Assembly (NCBI RefSeq): GCF_900091505.1
Contig: NZ_LT607409.1
Coordinates: forward strand, 2,170,001 to 2,234,000
Direction of reading: 5' to 3'
Length of the DNA: 64,000 nucleotides
Origin: Micromonospora chokoriensis
GTDB taxonomy: Bacteria; Actinomycetota; Actinomycetes; Mycobacteriales; Micromonosporaceae
In this document: piece by piece, positions 62,618-64,000 of the stretch
Numbering within the stretch: position 1 is the first letter of the stretch
Layout of the letters: the number at the start of each line of letters is the position of its first letter
The notes under the pieces: generated by a model
What the model was told of the DNA's origin: nothing
Databases searched by the model: none
Seen by the model: only the letters and a program-made list of their open reading frames with translations
Translations under genes and position numbers: made by a program

Positions 62618-62818
62618 ATGGCGGGCGAAGCCGGCTCGGGCGCACTGCGGGAACTGATCCTGGTGGTCGCGGTCGCGCTCGCCGGGCTGCTGCTCGCCAT
62701 GGTCGCGGCCTTCGCGCCCTGGCACGCCACCTCGGCGGGTAACGCTCCCGCGGGTCTGGTGGAGCTGCGCGGCCCCGGTGACCAGGGCCCCGGCTCGGCT
62801 GTCGCACACGTGGGTTGA
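62618..62818 (+). CDS. Small single-pass membrane protein
   Basis: Protein of 66 aa: a short N-terminus, one membrane helix (about 11-33, LRELILVVAVALAGLLLAMV and beyond), then a polar tail outside. GGGAGG lies 8 nt before ATG 62618, and an in-frame GTG at 62612 is possible. No family is recognised. It stands alone between the helicase terminator and the convergent Rrf2 gene. Confidence 0.55.
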   Translation: MAGEAGSGALRELILVVAVALAGLLLAMVAAFAPWHATSAGNAPAGLVELRGPGDQGPGSAVAHVG

Positions 62819-62925
62819 GCAGCGACCGGCCGACCGGCGCCGGCGGAGGGGCAGGCCCGGTCAGGATCGGTACGAGGTGTGGTCGGGTCGGCGGGGCACC
62901 GACCCGACCACACCGCCTTCCTGGC

Positions 62926-63357
62926 TCACGTGGTCGTGGGAGCGTGGGTGAGCAGGTCGGCCAGGCTGGTGCTGTCGACCACTGTGGCGATCGCCCCGTG
63001 CACCGCCAACCAGACGTCGGTCAGGCCGGCGGCCACCCCGTGGTAGCCGGCGCGCTCGGCTGGCAGACCGCGCACCGTGGTGAGCGACCCGCCGACCGCC
63101 CGTAACACGTCCCCGACCGTGATCTCGTCCGGTGGACGGGTCAACGCGTAACCGCCGTCGGCGCCGCGATGACTGTGCAGCAGTCCGGCCCGACGCAGGT
63201 CGAGCAGGATGCCCTGAAGGAAGCTGAGCGGGATGTCCTGCGCCTCGGCCAGGCCGGCGGCCTTCACCAGCTCGCCGTCCTCGCCGTCGCCGACACGAGC
63301 GGCGGCGACGGCGAGCATCGCCCGGAGCGCGTAGTCGCTGCGCGCGGAGACGTACAC
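62926..63357 (-). CDS. Rrf2-family transcriptional regulator without Fe-S cysteines
   Basis: DNA-binding regulator of 143 aa with the Rrf2 winged helix: YVSARSDYALRAMLAVAA, IPLSFLQGILLDLRRAGLL and the wing SHRGADGGYALTRP. The three Cys that hold the cluster in IscR or NsrR are all missing, so it should sense something else, as the cysteine regulator CymR does. GTG at 63357 starts 4 nt after the stop of the SsuC-type permease, so it is in that operon. Regulation of sulfur-source uptake is a reasonable inference. Confidence 0.88.
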   Translation of the reverse strand: MYVSARSDYALRAMLAVAAARVGDGEDGELVKAAGLAEAQDIPLSFLQGILLDLRRAGLLHSHRGADGGYALTRPPDEITVGDVLRAVGGSLTTVRGLPAERAGYHGVAAGLTDVWLAVHGAIATVVDSTSLADLLTHAPTTT

Positions 63358-63361
63358 GGGT

Positions 63362-64000
63362 TCAGTTGCCCGCCTGGTCGAGCACGCCCCAGCGCCGCCG
63401 GATCGCCGTGTCGGCCGCGCCGAAGGCGGCGTCCACCCCGAGACCGAGCACCAGGATGACGATCATCGTGGAGAGCAGCCAGGGCGCGTCGGACAACTCT
63501 CTGGAGTAGGTCAGCTGTGCGCCGAGCGAGGTCTGCGAGATGCCGACCACGATCAGCTCACCGGCCATCAGGCTGCGCCAGGAGAACGCCCACCCCTGCT
63601 TGAGCCCGGCGACGATCGCCGGCAGGGCGGCCGGCGCGATGACGTACCGGTACAGGTTGAGCCCTCGGGCGCCCAGGTTGCGACCGGCACGCAGCAGCAG
63701 CGGCGGCACGTAGTCCACACCGGAGATCACCCCGTTGGCGATGGACGGCGCGGCGCCGAGCACCACCACGAAGAAGATCGCCTTCTCGCTCAGCTCGAAC
63801 AGCAGGATGGCCAGTGGGAACCAGGCGATCGACGGCATGGTCTGCAACGCGGTGATCATCGAGCCGATGGCGGCGCGGAGCACCTTCGAGCGGGCCACCG
63901 CCAACCCCAGCAGCAGGCCGACGGCGACCGAGAAGACGTAGCCGACGGCAGCCCGCCGCAGGGTGGTGAGCAGACCCTCCCAGAGCTGCGGGCCCTGGGC
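63362..64000 (-). CDS. ABC transporter permease, SsuC/TauC type (5' end outside window)
   Basis: Membrane permease truncated at the right edge; about 212 codons are present. The frame runs to the edge: the residues before the first internal Met read LWEGLLTTLRRAAVGYVFSV. Family-typical features follow: QTMPSIAWFPLAILLF, the EAA-type loop RAGRNLGARGLNLYRYVIAP, and a final GVDAAFGAADTAIRRRWGV. These transporters import alkanesulfonates, taurine, nitrate or related anions. The regulator gene downstream in the same operon lacks Fe-S cysteines and would fit sulfur control. Confidence 0.88.
   Translation of the reverse strand, partial: AQGPQLWEGLLTTLRRAAVGYVFSVAVGLLLGLAVARSKVLRAAIGSMITALQTMPSIAWFPLAILLFELSEKAIFFVVVLGAAPSIANGVISGVDYVPPLLLRAGRNLGARGLNLYRYVIAPAALPAIVAGLKQGWAFSWRSLMAGELIVVGISQTSLGAQLTYSRELSDAPWLLSTMIVILVLGLGVDAAFGAADTAIRRRWGVLDQAGN

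Overview
The window is GC-rich chromosomal DNA of an actinomycete, most likely a Micromonosporaceae member (Micromonospora-like). Support comes from near-universal G/C at third codon positions, frequent GTG starts, ATGA/GTGA stop-start overlaps, a mycothiol gene (mshB), an AdnA/AdnB-type helicase-nuclease pair, an actinobacterial-type DapD, a mycobacterial Sdh1-like succinate dehydrogenase and an Ada-AlkA fusion followed by ogt. The genus is inferred from gene content and style only. I saw no rRNA, tRNA, CRISPR array, transposase or phage gene.

Layout. 1-8.3 kb (minus): 3'-truncated valS, a translationally coupled heterodimeric ABC exporter, and the adaptive-response pair ada-alkA/ogt. 8.4-12.5 kb: a BBE-type flavin oxidase (minus), an unrecognised protein, an S51 peptidase and ychF. 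12.7-16.7 kb: small VOC, methyltransferase, PH-domain and pterin-dehydratase-like genes mixed with at least five broken fragments (metallo-hydrolase, two methyltransferase pieces, MFS transporter, LysR regulator). 16.9-24.4 kb: a Nudix hydrolase, sdhCAB and tldD/tldE. 24.4-31.3 kb: a Uma2 nuclease gene and a complete oligopeptide transporter (oppD-F-C-B-A). 31.6-35.4 kb: an accessory block (anchored alpha/beta hydrolase, two P-loop kinases, a DUF6188-like protein, a SnoaL-like protein, a DUF1737 protein). 35.4-45.6 kb: an S9 peptidase, mshB and membrane proteins, GNAT, then fdxA-dapC, tyrA, SIMPL, a nucleoside-kinase-like gene and a sugar acetyltransferase. 45.7-53 kb: a secreted S8 protease, dapD/dapE (with dapC, three steps of diaminopimelate synthesis) and two LOG-family genes. 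53-64 kb: adnA-adnB, a cold-shock protein, a DEAD-box helicase, a small membrane protein, an Rrf2 regulator and a truncated SsuC-type permease.

Two window-wide patterns deserve attention. First, four copies of an imperfect palindrome (arms 18-26 bp around GATCA[A/T]GA, loops variable, three of the four with a C-rich tract on the left and a G-rich tract on the right) lie at 7228, 17380, 51275 and 53082. One copy lies in frame inside ada-alkA and another overlaps the end of a 55-codon ORF. Arm differences are mostly mirrored in the partner arm, so the hairpin or cruciform looks maintained. Second, about a dozen genes have a TANNNT-like -10 box ending 6-8 nt before their start codon with no Shine-Dalgarno, the signature of leaderless transcripts.

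Smaller regulatory signals include a 15-bp palindrome (GCATACC-S-GGTATGC) shared by two promoter regions and a sequence shared by the upstream regions of oppD and oppA. Two minisatellites (39.6 kb and 44.9 kb) sit between or at the ends of genes.
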